Below, piece by piece: positions 48,245 to 58,945 of a stretch of 64,000 nucleotides of DNA. Every line of letters begins with the position of its first letter. The stretch's first letter is position 1. The stretch comes from Gelatoporia subvermispora B (Eukaryota > Basidiomycota > Agaricomycetes > Polyporales > Gelatoporiaceae), in assembly GCA_000320605.2 (NCBI GenBank), contig KB445805.1:719430-783429 (forward strand). Direction: 5' to 3'. Under the pieces are notes generated by a model that made no database searches, had not been told where the DNA came from, and saw nothing but the letters and a program-made list of their open reading frames with translations. A program made the translations under genes and the position numbers.

Positions 48245-48932
48245 ATGTCGCCACTTGGCACGCTGGGCTTGCTCTCTCTAACCCGCTCTATCATCTTCAC
48301 TCGCTCCTACACAATGTCTGGTGTTGTTGAAGTCAAGAAGGTTTTCCTCTCCTCCCCCAAGTTCGCCGTAGTTGGGGCGTCGAAAGATCAAACCAAGTTC
48401 GGCACCAAGGTATGCATGTCCGCAAGATAACACTTCTCAGTACAATCGTATCTAACGTATACATGTAGGTGCTGAAATGGTACCAGAACCGGAACAAAGA
48501 CGTTACTCCGGTCCACCCGGTAAGTCAGAGATCTCAGATGTGCGAGCAGACTTGCCGAAACGTGACGATCTCCGATGATCAGAAAGAGGACGAGCTTGAA
48601 GGTCTCAATACGATCCGATCCATCGCAGACCTCCCTTCCCCGACTGAGACCTCGATCAGCATCATCACCCCTCCCAAGGTACGTGATGCCGGTGCTGCCG
48701 GACATCCTAATGGCCGGCGCTCAAGTACTCATCATATGGACACTGGCAGATTACCCTGGGTATCCTAGAGCAGGCGAAGGCTCTCGGTGTTCCAGCGGTA
48801 TGGCTGCAACCCGGAGCGGAGGATGAGACTGTCGTATCGTACATTAAGGAGAACGGCCTTGAGGAGAAGGCAATCTACGGGGGCCCTTGCATTCTCGTCG
48901 AAGGTGACGGGATCATCCAGAGCCTGCTATGA
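48245..48932 (+). CDS. CoA-binding (succinyl-CoA synthetase-like fold) protein
   Basis: Four exons (48245-48409, 48469-48519, 48583-48678, 48750-48932) give 164 aa. The CoA-binding Rossmann domain shows FAVVGASKDQTKFGTKVLKW (P-loop-like GAS), a VTPVHP strand, SIADLP, TSISIITPPK, and C-terminal AVWLQPGAEDETVVSYI. YccU-type stand-alone domains of this kind bind CoA; the reaction is unknown. Two starts are possible. The upstream one adds MSPLGTLGLLSLTRSIIFTR, which looks like a mitochondrial presequence; the second ATG is at 48314. A TATAAA at about 48221-48226 lies only ~20 bp before the first ATG, favouring the second as the main start. Confidence 0.85.
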
Positions 48933-49766
48933 GGTCCTGCCCCGGATTGACGAAGAAGAGAACACTTGTAACCTTCCATTAGATTGTCTCTGTCGAATAC
49001 AATCTGCCAGCGGTTTCCGACGTCTGCTATCAGTTATTTGCTGTGATTTTGGGGACCTTGGATTCTCGCGGGCCGATAGTCCGGAGCGATCATGCGCCTC
49101 TACAGCCGCATAGCCTTCTGCAATATCCAGCAACTCGCCGGACATACTGAAATTACTAGAAGGGCAGCTACCTTTTTGCGTCCGTTACAGGATCACAGGT
49201 ATGCGATGTGTTTCTACAGTTTTGAGGATATTCAATTCGCCTGGTCTGATATAAGAGGACGGGCGCTCCGGTCTCCGTGGTCCAGAGGAGAATGTGGACC
49301 TCCAGACTCGGGCCTACCTTCGCCGAATGTCATCCATAAAGTTCCCATTAATTTATCAAGACACAATGCAGCACAATCGAAGTGCGTACATCTCCGAGCG
49401 CAAGCTATAGCCCATTGAGTGGCACAACAAAAGCACCTCCATATAATATGGATTATTAGATGCCCGCCATCTCGAGCCCGTCCGCGTCCCCCTGCAAAAA
49501 AATCACCGCTTAGCGAACAATATCTGTGCGAGAAACAGGCTCATGTGGTACATACACTATGCCGAAATCGAGTCGGCAGCGACACCGCATGCGGTTGCGC
49601 CTTCCTTGTGGTTGGACAGTAGACGCTTGATCCTTGCCACACCACGACGGTAGAAAAGGGCGGCTTGTCCCGGCTCGCCCGCTCGTCCCCCCGCCTGATC
49701 TTGACCTGACCTCTCTTCGAAGCGCTGAACTCAGTACTGTGAACATCTCATTGGACCCCCTCCGCA
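48933..49766. other. Intergenic, nothing recognised
   Basis: Boundary between the conserved block and the right accessory region. Open frames here are short and show no family feature. Confidence 0.4.
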
Positions 49767-51691
49767 ATGTGGCCTTCTCCTACTAGTCCTACTCATTTCA
49801 TACCTTCGGCTCCCGAGCCACACTCTCAGAGTGTCCTACAATCCCCACTCCCTGTCGATCCCTATTCTGGCGCACATGAGCAAGAGTTAAGTGCGAATGA
49901 CCCTGGTCTCATGGATCCGTACGGCGTCCCGGAGCGTCCTCGAGTCAGTCCTCTCCTTCACTAGGTCCCCGGCACATGTCACTCACCCATTATCCAGGCA
50001 GCTTACCGACAATTCGACCATCAATGGGTCCCCGGACACGCTCTCAATTATCCGGTCGAACCCGAGGCAAATGCAGCAGATCAGTCATTTCCTTCCGGGG
50101 CCAGCAACCAAGCAAGATATCCGAGCCCCGCGAGCAGCGGGGCATCCACTCCTGATGCCTGCTGGAGCGACTGCTCTAGCTCTCCAGGAGACGTCGACTA
50201 CCAAAGCGGTAGTGCCAACGGTGTCGGAGGGAACGCAACCATATCTCCTCCAATGGTTGTCACGGACTCGACTCCAAGCGCAAGCATCTTCCGGGAACAT
50301 GCTCGTTACCCAACTGCAGAGTGGGATCCTCATGTTCGTGAGTATCAGGACTAGTTGCCACATGAAAGAGATTGACCATGCTGCGCCCACACAGCCAACA
50401 GACAATCCAAATATGGCGCAAACACGAATCAAGCACAAGCGTACTATGATTCGTCGGCTTCGGTCAGTATTCAGTTGCCCGTCGTCTGTAGAAGCCCAAC
50501 TGATGAATCATGATTAGTATGCGCCTGTCGAAGCCTCCGCGTACAATCTCTACGAGACTACGCAGACGTCTTTGCAGGCGCATGTCGGAGTGACAGGGCA
50601 CTACCAACCCACACCCCACGCTGCGGGATCGCACTCGCAAGGTTCGTACTCGTAGCATGACACTCCAGATGGTGCATCGTAACTGATGAGACCCCAGTAT
50701 CTTGGTCAGATTCTTCACGAGAGGATACGGTGCTGCCCGAGCAGCAACCGATCCAGGAACAAGAGCAAGGTCGGTTGACGTTCGAGGCTGGATGTAAGTC
50801 TGACGTGTTTCTATGATCTCTGTCTTATGCCGAGCATCATTAGCGTTTACTCCAGGTCACGGCGCGCTCGTACCTTTGGTAGTACCTCCAGCTGGGCATT
50901 GGAGCATGCAGGGTGCGCCTGGCCCCTCACAACCCTGGAGCGAGGAGCACAGGCGCACCGAGGGAAACCTCACACTCGTAGCCCCACCGCACGCTCTCGA
51001 AAGCGCGTGGCCCATGCAGAACAGCGCAACGATTCCGCCGATGGCCGTCCATGGTGGGGTCGTTAATGCAGGAGCCTCCGGACCATTATCGACAAGACAG
51101 ACCGGGCCGAAGCGGAGGGAGAGGCAGCGCAAGCCAAAGCTGCCAGGTAATCCGAGGGCGTGCGCGAGATGTCGCGAGAAAAAGACGCGATGTCAGTCGA
51201 ATGGAGTCGGACCATGCTAGTGAGTGACCTCTCGATCCGTGCAATGCCCGACGGGCGTATGGCTTAATCGATGGCTGACGGAGACTTCCCTAGCGAATGC
51301 ATCAGGGCCGGGGCTCAATGCGTCGAAGGGCCGTCTGAAAGGCTGCCGTCTAAGAGCAAGATCAACCCCAAGACTTGTGAGCAATGCCGGCGGATGAAGA
51401 AGAAGTGCGAACCTACCACGGAGGGGTGCAGGTGAGTCTGGATATATTGCTTCCTGCCCACAGGGACAGGCATGCTGCTGCCGTCCCACAAAAACCGTTG
51501 CCATTCTGTGCTCATCTCGAGTGCGCGTCGTTGACCTGTGCCGTTCCTGCAGTATGTGCACGCGTCGAAACGTCCAGTGCTCCTACCACGAATTACGAGC
51601 GTCCATGATGCAAGCGACGGCACCCACAGGTGCATTCCTCTGGCCATCAGTGGTCGGGCAGTACGGCTACCCGTATAGCATGTGTATGTGA
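49767..51691 (+). CDS. F: protein with two Zn2Cys6 clusters in series
   Basis: Predicted nuclear DNA-binding protein of 481 aa. Exons are 49767-49943, 49998-50337, 50395-50462, 50518-50641, 50698-50793, 50856-51219, 51294-51431 and 51553-51691. The N-terminal ~350 residues are S/P/Y/Q-rich. After a basic stretch (GPKRRERQRKPKLPG) comes cluster 1, CARCREKKTRC, the fourth Cys, an intron, then ECIRAGAQC. Eighteen residues on comes cluster 2, CEQCRRMKKKC, the fourth Cys, another intron, then MCTRRNVQC. Both clusters fit C-x2-C-x6-C-x6/7-C-x2-C-x6-C and both are split at the same place, so the second arose by internal duplication of the two-exon module. A short alternative C-terminus is possible through a splice after 51682. 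Confidence 0.8.
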
Positions 51692-52320
51692 CGGTACAAT
51701 CCTATCAGACAATACTTAGACTCACTGGTAGATGGTAGAACTTCCGCCTGTCATAGCATGGAGCGCCTTTAGCGGGCCCCCACAGCCTACAGGCTAGTGC
51801 AATGTTGGGAAGACCATTCGCCATGGGTCAAGATATCCCGAGATGATGGATGGCTAAGCTGGTAGTAATGTGTGTAGTCATGCGCGACTTTGAATCGTCA
51901 AGCGCAGACACCGAGACCGACTCGGAGACATGTAAATGTACCTTTGTAACTTCCATACAGACTTGGACGTGTATTAGGCCAGGTAGACTCGCGGACTGAT
52001 GAGCTCCTATCATCACGATAGCAGAAAGATATGCGCAGCCATCCAGGACCGGAACGGAAGAGAATTGGAACGGAAGCTCATGTCGCTTGGTCGTGCAGGT
52101 GCTTCCTTGTGCACGATGGCACGGGTTGGCTCGGATATCTCCGGGAACATAACACTCCTAATGAGGCAATTCCTCAGATGACTGCGTCGATCGACAGTTG
52201 ATACGGGGTTCGTCAGCGCAACGATCGCTGTATCTTATGCATACAAGAAATTGGCCTATCTGATCATATATAACGGTCAGTCATGAGCTCAAGCTGTCAA
52301 GTCCGCACATTCTACACTCG
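51692..52320. other. Downstream flank shared with gene E
   Basis: Near 52120-52175 the words CTCGGATATCTCCG and TCCTAATGAGGC occur in the same order as near 61590-61630, downstream of the other double-cluster gene. F and E therefore share their 3' flank as well as coding structure. No gene was recognised here. Confidence 0.5.
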
Positions 52321-52325
52321 AACAG

Positions 52326-52820
52326 ATGCCAGCCATCCTGAATACTATTCAGGATGGCTTTCTCGCTGAGTCTCTATGTACTAATTTGCGGCCGATCGGA
52401 CATACTGTTTACAATAATACCAGTATGTGCTTCTTCCATGGAGCACAGTATACTGTTCTTATGGATTACATTTCTGGTTCAGAAGTATCATCGCAAGTAC
52501 TAGCACCCAGAGTTAGACTTCAACGTTGGATCCGAGATTCCGAAGCTCGGGGATCGCGTATGACCGTAGTTCATATTGAGAGTTCCTTTGTTCTCTCTTT
52601 GGATATATACCGCAGTTCAAGTTTGATCACCGTTCATCGCAATCCTCCGATGGAAAACTTCTGTCACTTACTCTTTGCCCTCATTCTCCAATCTCTCCAA
52701 TCTCTGAAGATAGATCTGAACCTCGGGCAAGTCTTCCAAACACTCCACGCTTTCCAGTGCTCTTCTATGTGTGATGCATCCACTAACGGCCATGAGTATC
52801 AAAACATACGCACAAGATAA
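52326..52820 (+). other. Uncertain open frame with promoter-like upstream sequence
   Basis: A 164-codon frame (MPAILNTIQDGFLAESLCTN start) lies 60 bp downstream of a TATATAA. It has no recognised domain. On the opposite strand 52668-52913 reads as plausible protein with one hydrophobic helix (SCAYVLILMAVSG) and a Glu/Leu-rich end. I cannot decide which strand, if either, is coding. Confidence 0.25.
52331..52359. repeat. Perfect 14-bp palindrome
   Basis: AGCCATCCTGAATA, one unpaired base, then its exact reverse complement, starting five bases after the ATG at 52326. It would form a tight hairpin in DNA or RNA. Confidence 0.8.
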
Positions 52821-53186
52821 AGGCTCTATTTCGAAATTGGTGATATGCTGCGGTTTAAGCTTACGGTACATGTTGCCGTTACCGGTGCTGTACCTCACCG
52901 TGTTGCGGTTCATTTCCCCAGCCTCTCGAATTCGAGTCAGTCCTGCAGCGAAGATCGATAGAGGTGAATAACGGTGTAGGGTCTGATGCGGTTCATTATA
53001 TTCTGGCGAGAAGTCCGGCTATATTTCCACGTGTCTACACCCCAGTGCGAACCTCATTGTACCTCCTTCGCATGATACAGTAACAGACATACCTCGTGCC
53101 TTGCACGAGGCGGCCTGGCCCTGCATCGGCCGTAAATTCTGCGGTCAGTACAGAGCAACATTTGAAGCCTCAAATGGACTCACTCG

Positions 53187-54262
53187 ATGAATTGGGACGA
53201 CCCTGTAGATCCCCACATCCGGCCACTGCTAACTCTTCAAGCTACCGCTATAATGTCGTCTACCGAGCAGCCTTAGCAGTTTCCCGCGTACGAGGAACTG
53301 GTCCAAGAATATGCGAAGTTGCCTTCTGACCCGGAACAAACGTCTTCAGTCAAAGAGCAGGCTCTGGTCCATGGGTGGCACAGTCACGGCAGCCGCCTCA
53401 CTGAGCGTTAGCGACGACCAACGCTCCCAGTATGAACATACAGCCCCCTTCCATCACAAAGATCTGTCGAACAGCCATCCCACAGTGAATTTAGGAAACA
53501 TCTTGTGCACATGCATGACTCATTGAAGGCAGCGTCGCTACCAGGCATTAATAGGGGATCCCATCACAAGCTCTCACTATCGCTCGAGCGACAATTCGGA
53601 TGCATATGGGGACCCTTCTATGAACCACGGGTCCCAACGTCAGGTAAACGACCCTGTCATCATATCTGTTTGATCACCAGATTGGCTGATTTAGACGACC
53701 TTTAGATGGAACCAACTGGAAACGCTCAGTACCCTCTGGGTACTGACACTCACACTCCAGTAGATGTCCCCCTACAGCAACATGGGCATTTGCTCAATGC
53801 AGCCGCTTACGAGGTCAGTTACTGTTGTGACAATGTCTGTATCAAGTGATTGACTGAGGTTCTATTCCAGGGACTATCGACGCCACACCATCAGATACAG
53901 CCGCATCCGTTGCAGTACCGTATGGGCGAGCCGCGCATGCTCTCTGACCTATTGCACTTGAATGCAGCTCCATTGCACGCCTCCCAAGCCTCCATTGACT
54001 GGAGAAATGGGTGGTCACACGTTCAAGTGAAATGCGAGCCGGTGGAGAATAATGCAGCTTGCCTGTAAGCAGCTCGACGGCCTTCCACGCTTCCAACGTA
54101 CACCTTCGAGTCCGCTCAACATGACTTCTTGTTCGTTCAACATAAAACTGATGCGTATGTCTCCGCAGGCGGTGCATTCAGAGGTATCTTGATTGCCGCT
54201 TTTCGTTCAAGAGGAGGCTTCGACGGCCTCCGAAGCAGAGGTACGCGGAAGAGAACCATTAG
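53187..54262 (+). CDS. G: family member with half a zinc cluster
   Basis: Seven exons (53187-53204, 53277-53406, 53444-53484, 53545-53643, 53706-53813, 53871-54064, 54169-54262) sum to 684 nt, 227 aa, all in phase. The last two exons correspond to the cluster exons of D1: VKCEPVENNAAC, the phase-2 intron, then LRCIQRYLDC and a basic RRLRRPPKQR tail. Cysteines 3-6 keep the family spacing. Where D1 has the first pair (CDAC), G reads SIDW plus a few extra residues, so cysteines 1 and 2 are replaced. It cannot form a normal binuclear cluster. The frame is otherwise intact. The first exon (18 nt) is the weakest part of the model. Confidence 0.55.
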
Positions 54263-55430
54263 TAGCCACTATGATGCAAGCACACACTTTGCACATTCAT
54301 GCCGATATTGTCACGATAGCCTGTTTACTGCGCTAGAGTCTATGTTGAATGTCAGTTCACATTGACTTGAATCTGTACACGGTGCCCCATATCGTACTGT
54401 AGCCGTTCAAGTCGTTCCCTCGACGCCAGTGCCTGAAAGTGCGACGTGTCGATCGTAGCGAACCGGTGAGTTCCTGAAGCTGAAAGCTCTTTAGAAGACC
54501 AATGGGAGAGACTCGAGGGTCACGCAGCGTAGTGAAGCGTCGCGTTCGTCGGATGATGGTGACTGGTAGTCTGGTACTTGTCATCAACGCGGCATTTGCC
54601 GGAGGATTTGATAGCTCAATTTGGGAACGACACAGTGCCGCCATATTCAAAGCTCATACGTTTGTTGCAAGAATGTAAGTCCATACACCGACTCACTAAA
54701 GGTCAGGAAGACAAGCGAAGACACCCATGTCCGATCAACACTGTTCAACGTGTCGGCACTGCTGTAAACGCTGGTACTTGCGAGGAATGGGCACAGGGAG
54801 GGAGGGAGGATATATTACCCGGTACGGTCCCCATCAGGAACACCAGGGTCTGTACCCATATCAGGCAGGGCAGGTACTACCTAATATGTACAGGACATGA
54901 CCGCCTCAAATCTCCGCCTCGAGGCGCTCCGTCCGTTGAACATGATCCTCATCAGTCTCCTCGACGATGAAGCGTGTCACCGATATCTCCCTCTAATTTC
55001 GTCGGATTTTTCCACTTCTCTCGCAGCATGCGCCCGACGTTGCGCTCTTCGTACTAAGGGTGAACGCCACAGCGTGCCTCTCGTGCTTCGCAGTGCGCGC
55101 GCAACACAAACCCCGTCTGGCAGCTGCGCAGAGAGCGCATTCCGATACTCAACGACTGATGTGGCTTGTATAGGTTCCTGTGCGGATAAATGCCACATAC
55201 GGCCCGAAAACGCCTGTTTGGGTATAAAAAGGGCCTGCGGCATGACACATGGAGTTGGACGAATGAGCGGCCGTAGGACCTGCCACTGTTGCAGCCGATA
55301 GCCGACCTATTGTCCCGTGTTAGGACCATTTCCAGCTTATGGACCGGAGGAACAAGCGTGACAAAAAGGCCCGCTGTAGAACTAGATCGCTGTTGGCGAT
55401 GGACTTGATATGAGCTTCAATTCGCCGCGG
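54263..55430. other. Intergenic, nothing recognised
   Basis: Contains open frames (for example 54578-54970, 54897-55301) with no family feature and no convincing splice pattern. A TATAAAAA near 55215 could be a promoter, but no matching gene was found. Confidence 0.35.
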
Positions 55431-55439
55431 AGAAAATCT

Positions 55440-56260
55440 GGCTATGCCACCACGCTCCCACAGCCTGGCTCAAATTCCATCTATCGCACGAAAAACGGGA
55501 CATAACCTGATTCACCGTATACATGCATGCCTCGCGGAGCTTGCTACTGGATGGTAGTTCTTCACACAATATTGAGATATTGAGCAGATACTATGACGAG
55601 TTCATATGTAACTTCTTCGTTTACAACGCTGCAGTCGATGAGAGAATCTCTTCAACATCTGGAATCGGAACATGGCACGACGAAGACTTCCCTGTGGAGA
55701 GGGTAAGAGCCCCTTTGTCCGAGCCTCGTCTCTTGTCGATAGCAAGTCATACCACGCAATCCTCTTGTATCCACAACCCCAAAATGAAGTGCACTCCATC
55801 GAGTGGCTTCTACAAGCGTTAGAGTCAGTGGCTAATCGTGGAAAGATTGGTCGTAGCCTTCACTGTGCCTTAGCCTCGTTCTGCGGCTCATTTTCTGGCG
55901 CCTTGGATCAGGACTGCCAAATTCTGCCAAGTTCACTGCAGACTTTGTATTGACACCGACCGGCTAGCGTTGATGCCAATTTGGAGACCCATTGTCCGCC
56001 GCTCAGAGTCCTCGTTGTCCGTCCTCGTGTTCTGAGTCCAGGCCACCTACGATTGTCTCTCACGTTCCGAGAATATGAACGTGTATCATGCATTGTGCAA
56101 GGATACTCAGCTGGAGACACCACTCCAGTGACCACACCTGATATGTATTTAAGAACTGACCATTATACCCAATCTCCCTCCATCTCATACATCCTTCAAG
56201 CTCTACAGTGCCGCACAGTCGCACTCTGTCATCCAGTGATCCAACCCCACCTTCTGCATC
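55440..56260 (+). repeat. 5' flank duplicated at 62.48-63.29 kb
   Basis: The ~0.8 kb before D1 matches the region before D2 closely. The best block is 55850-56060 against 62885-63095, with only scattered substitutions. A frame in both copies ends GSFSGALDQDCQIL followed by a stop after SLQT-x-Y, but no protein family is evident. Promoter ends are shared (GTATTTAAG-type box near 56144 and 63182). Confidence 0.75.
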
Positions 56261-56268
56261 ACCTCACC

Positions 56269-57635
56269 ATGCCATTCTCTACTAATGATCACTACTTCCC
56301 CCCGCACGAGGTCAGGGTTGAAGTAGATCAATTCCAGGCTGACCTGTTGGTCGACCCGGTACGCCTGTATATAAGTTGTTTCATGATAACGACCGACTCA
56401 ATGTTTGTTTATTACTTGACGCTGCTCAAACGCAATGGCACTTTCGGCTACATTTGGCTCGAAAGTATGTCGCGCCCAACTACGTTCATGGAGGGCATGC
56501 ACTAGATGACTCTGGGCCACCTTACGCACCTGGTCCGAGTAGGGAGCCCACCAGTACCAGCACTACCACAATAATAGATGTTCCCGACGATGAGCATGAG
56601 CGATCGCTCGCTGCGACAACGTATTGGGTCAGTGACCATTGTGATATTGCCGGTAGCGGAGGCTCATGGAGTTTTCGCAGGATCAGCATCAATTGTACCA
56701 CGCAACCGGCGAGCCGTCCACCAGCATATACAGTGCGCCCCCTTACGCGGGCCCACAGTCCAGCGCGTATGGAGATCTTCAGGAGCAAGGTACAGGTACG
56801 CCCACTCTTGTGTCAATCGCCGACATATGCCAATTTCAGCACGCATCGCTAGGACATTGGCACATCTCTGCGACACCTGACGTCAACCTCCAGCCAACGG
56901 GACCCTCGACATTCGGGCACGAGCAGTCGACGATGACTGCTTCTTCTTCAATGGCAGGCCCCAGTATGTGTCTTTTATTGATCAGTCTCGATACAACTAA
57001 AACCGAGTCACGTAGCTGTAGCACAGTCCCTTCTCTCGATGGAGGAGGAGATCCAGAAGATCAAGAATTGTAGGATCTGCATCTGTTTTTGCGGGAAAAA
57101 GCTTGGTACGTCGGCCTGACATCAGACGGGGTACCGGGAGGCTGAAAGCTTGACGTGCATAGGATCTGTGCCTGTCGAGAAAGCTGTCAAAGTTTTAGAG
57201 GAGACAAATCTGCTCGGTGGAATCTGGTACCTCGAACCGAGTGGCGACCCGTGGCTCAAACGACTGGAGTCATACACGAATGCTGTCGCCAACCTCCTCG
57301 GAGGTGGAGACTTTATCGCACTTCTGTTCGGGAGGGCCTGCGATGCCTGCATGACAGCCAAGGTGAGATGTACCAGGGACGAGTCGCTGAAATGCCTGTG
57401 AGTATACTTCATTTATGCGATATCAATGTCCGATGCATGGAACATCCACCAGTGCATCCGATCCAGGGTCCCTGCCTCTCGTGCTCTGCTTCTTTCTTAC
57501 TTCCATCTTACTAACGATATCACTTGTATCTCTAGGAGATGTCAATCCATCAATTCCATCTGTACGACGGAGCGGGAGATGAAACGGCGTGGGAGACCTC
57601 CCAAAGACATGACTGTCCCATCCGCAGGCCGTTGA
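56269..57635 (+). CDS. D1: C-terminal Zn2Cys6 + AT-hook-like protein
   Basis: Predicted nuclear DNA-binding protein of 298 aa. Exons are 56269-56358, 56466-56627, 56681-56789, 56853-56963, 57016-57105, 57163-57397 and 57536-57635. Residues 1-150 are S/T/P-rich. Exon 5 reads SLLSMEEEIQKIKN and, like C1/C3, leads into the conserved pre-cluster segment of exon 6 (EKAVKVLEE, LLGG, WLKRLESYTNAV, LLFGR). The cluster is ACDACMTAKVRC, fourth Cys, intron, RCQSINSIC, with canonical spacing x2, x6, x7, x2, x6. The tail carries KRRGRPPKDM, a good AT-hook core. The exon plan and phases link it to the C genes at 24-32 kb despite little sequence identity outside exons 5-7. Confidence 0.8.
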
Positions 57636-58945
57636 GCGGGAATCACGCTGCGGGTCTGACATCGTTATGCGATGCGCACTCTTTCGTTGCGGCTTGGACT
57701 TGTTTCCAACAGTTTGTTGACATTGGCTTTACTGCGAGATCTCAGCGTGTATGTTTGTGTATTTGCTATGGAAGCATATCTGTATTCGGATCGTAACATG
57801 TAGTGGAGACATAAATATGAGTACTTGCCTCGTAACATCTGCTATTGGTGCCTGTACTTGTGATACCTTCGGATGGTGGGGGACTGCTGATCGAAGGTAG
57901 AGCGTTTGACATGCTCGTGTGATAATGTCGACCTCAGAGACTACCACATTGATTCGTCAAAGGGAAGAGAGGGCGACGACTGCTACAACAATGCGACCTG
58001 ATCGATGGGTGCTATGGGTAGCAGACTACTTATCGCGATGCGCCCAATGAACACATTAACAGATGTCGCAGCACGTGACTATAAGGTGGACGCGCCTGCA
58101 ACAGCCTGAGGGCTGTTGCCTGGGCCCTGTTTCGCATTCAATTTGGAAGGTTCAGTGATTATTCGCGTCGCAAAGAATCATAAGGATTCGCAAAATTCAA
58201 ACACTACGCCACATAATAAAACCGGTTCAGATACCTATACAGCTGCTCACACGGCTCGGTTCAACATTTCGAGAAGTGCTGTCGCCCATGATGACACGTC
58301 TACCAGACCTACTTTTGGGGTTTACATGCATGGTGTAGCTCGATGATATCCTCAACTTAGAGCCATTGGCCAAATCTACCTAGAAACCTATACTACATGG
58401 CGGTATCCCCACGAAACATCCGACGGCTAGGGCTTTAGATCCAGCTGTTCTTCCAGCCGCGTGAGGGGACTGTCAAAGTGCTGGGCTGTGCCACGGTTTC
58501 ATCTTTGGGAACAATTCGTCCGGCTGGTAGTGTCGATAAACTGATCTGCCACTCGCATGGTGCTCGCGACAGCGGCAATAACTGGTCGAACGGCGGGTGC
58601 GCACGCTCCTGTGCGACCGTGGACATCTCAAGAGCGGGATCCGATCTGAACGCGTACAACGTCTGATGCAATTCCGTATAACCCGACGCGGCAAGCACGC
58701 GAGGATGTACCGTACGCGGTGCGGCACGGTGCATGTCTCGATTTGTACTCAGGACGGTGGCCGAGGATCCTGGATATCTTCACCGCTTAGATGTGCCCGT
58801 ATAGCAGTGTTGTAGTCTTTTGCCGAGCAATGTTAAAACAGCAGAGCTGTACGGAATGTCGACAAGGCGAAGCGTGCCTCTTTTCCGCGCCGGTCGCCGT
58901 CTGCTAGATCACGAAAATCTTCTACGGCTTTCTGCGTCCCCCACG
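57636..58945. other. Intergenic, nothing recognised
   Basis: Spacer between D1 and E. Open frames are short and featureless. It includes the promoter of E, with no clear TATA box. Confidence 0.35.
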
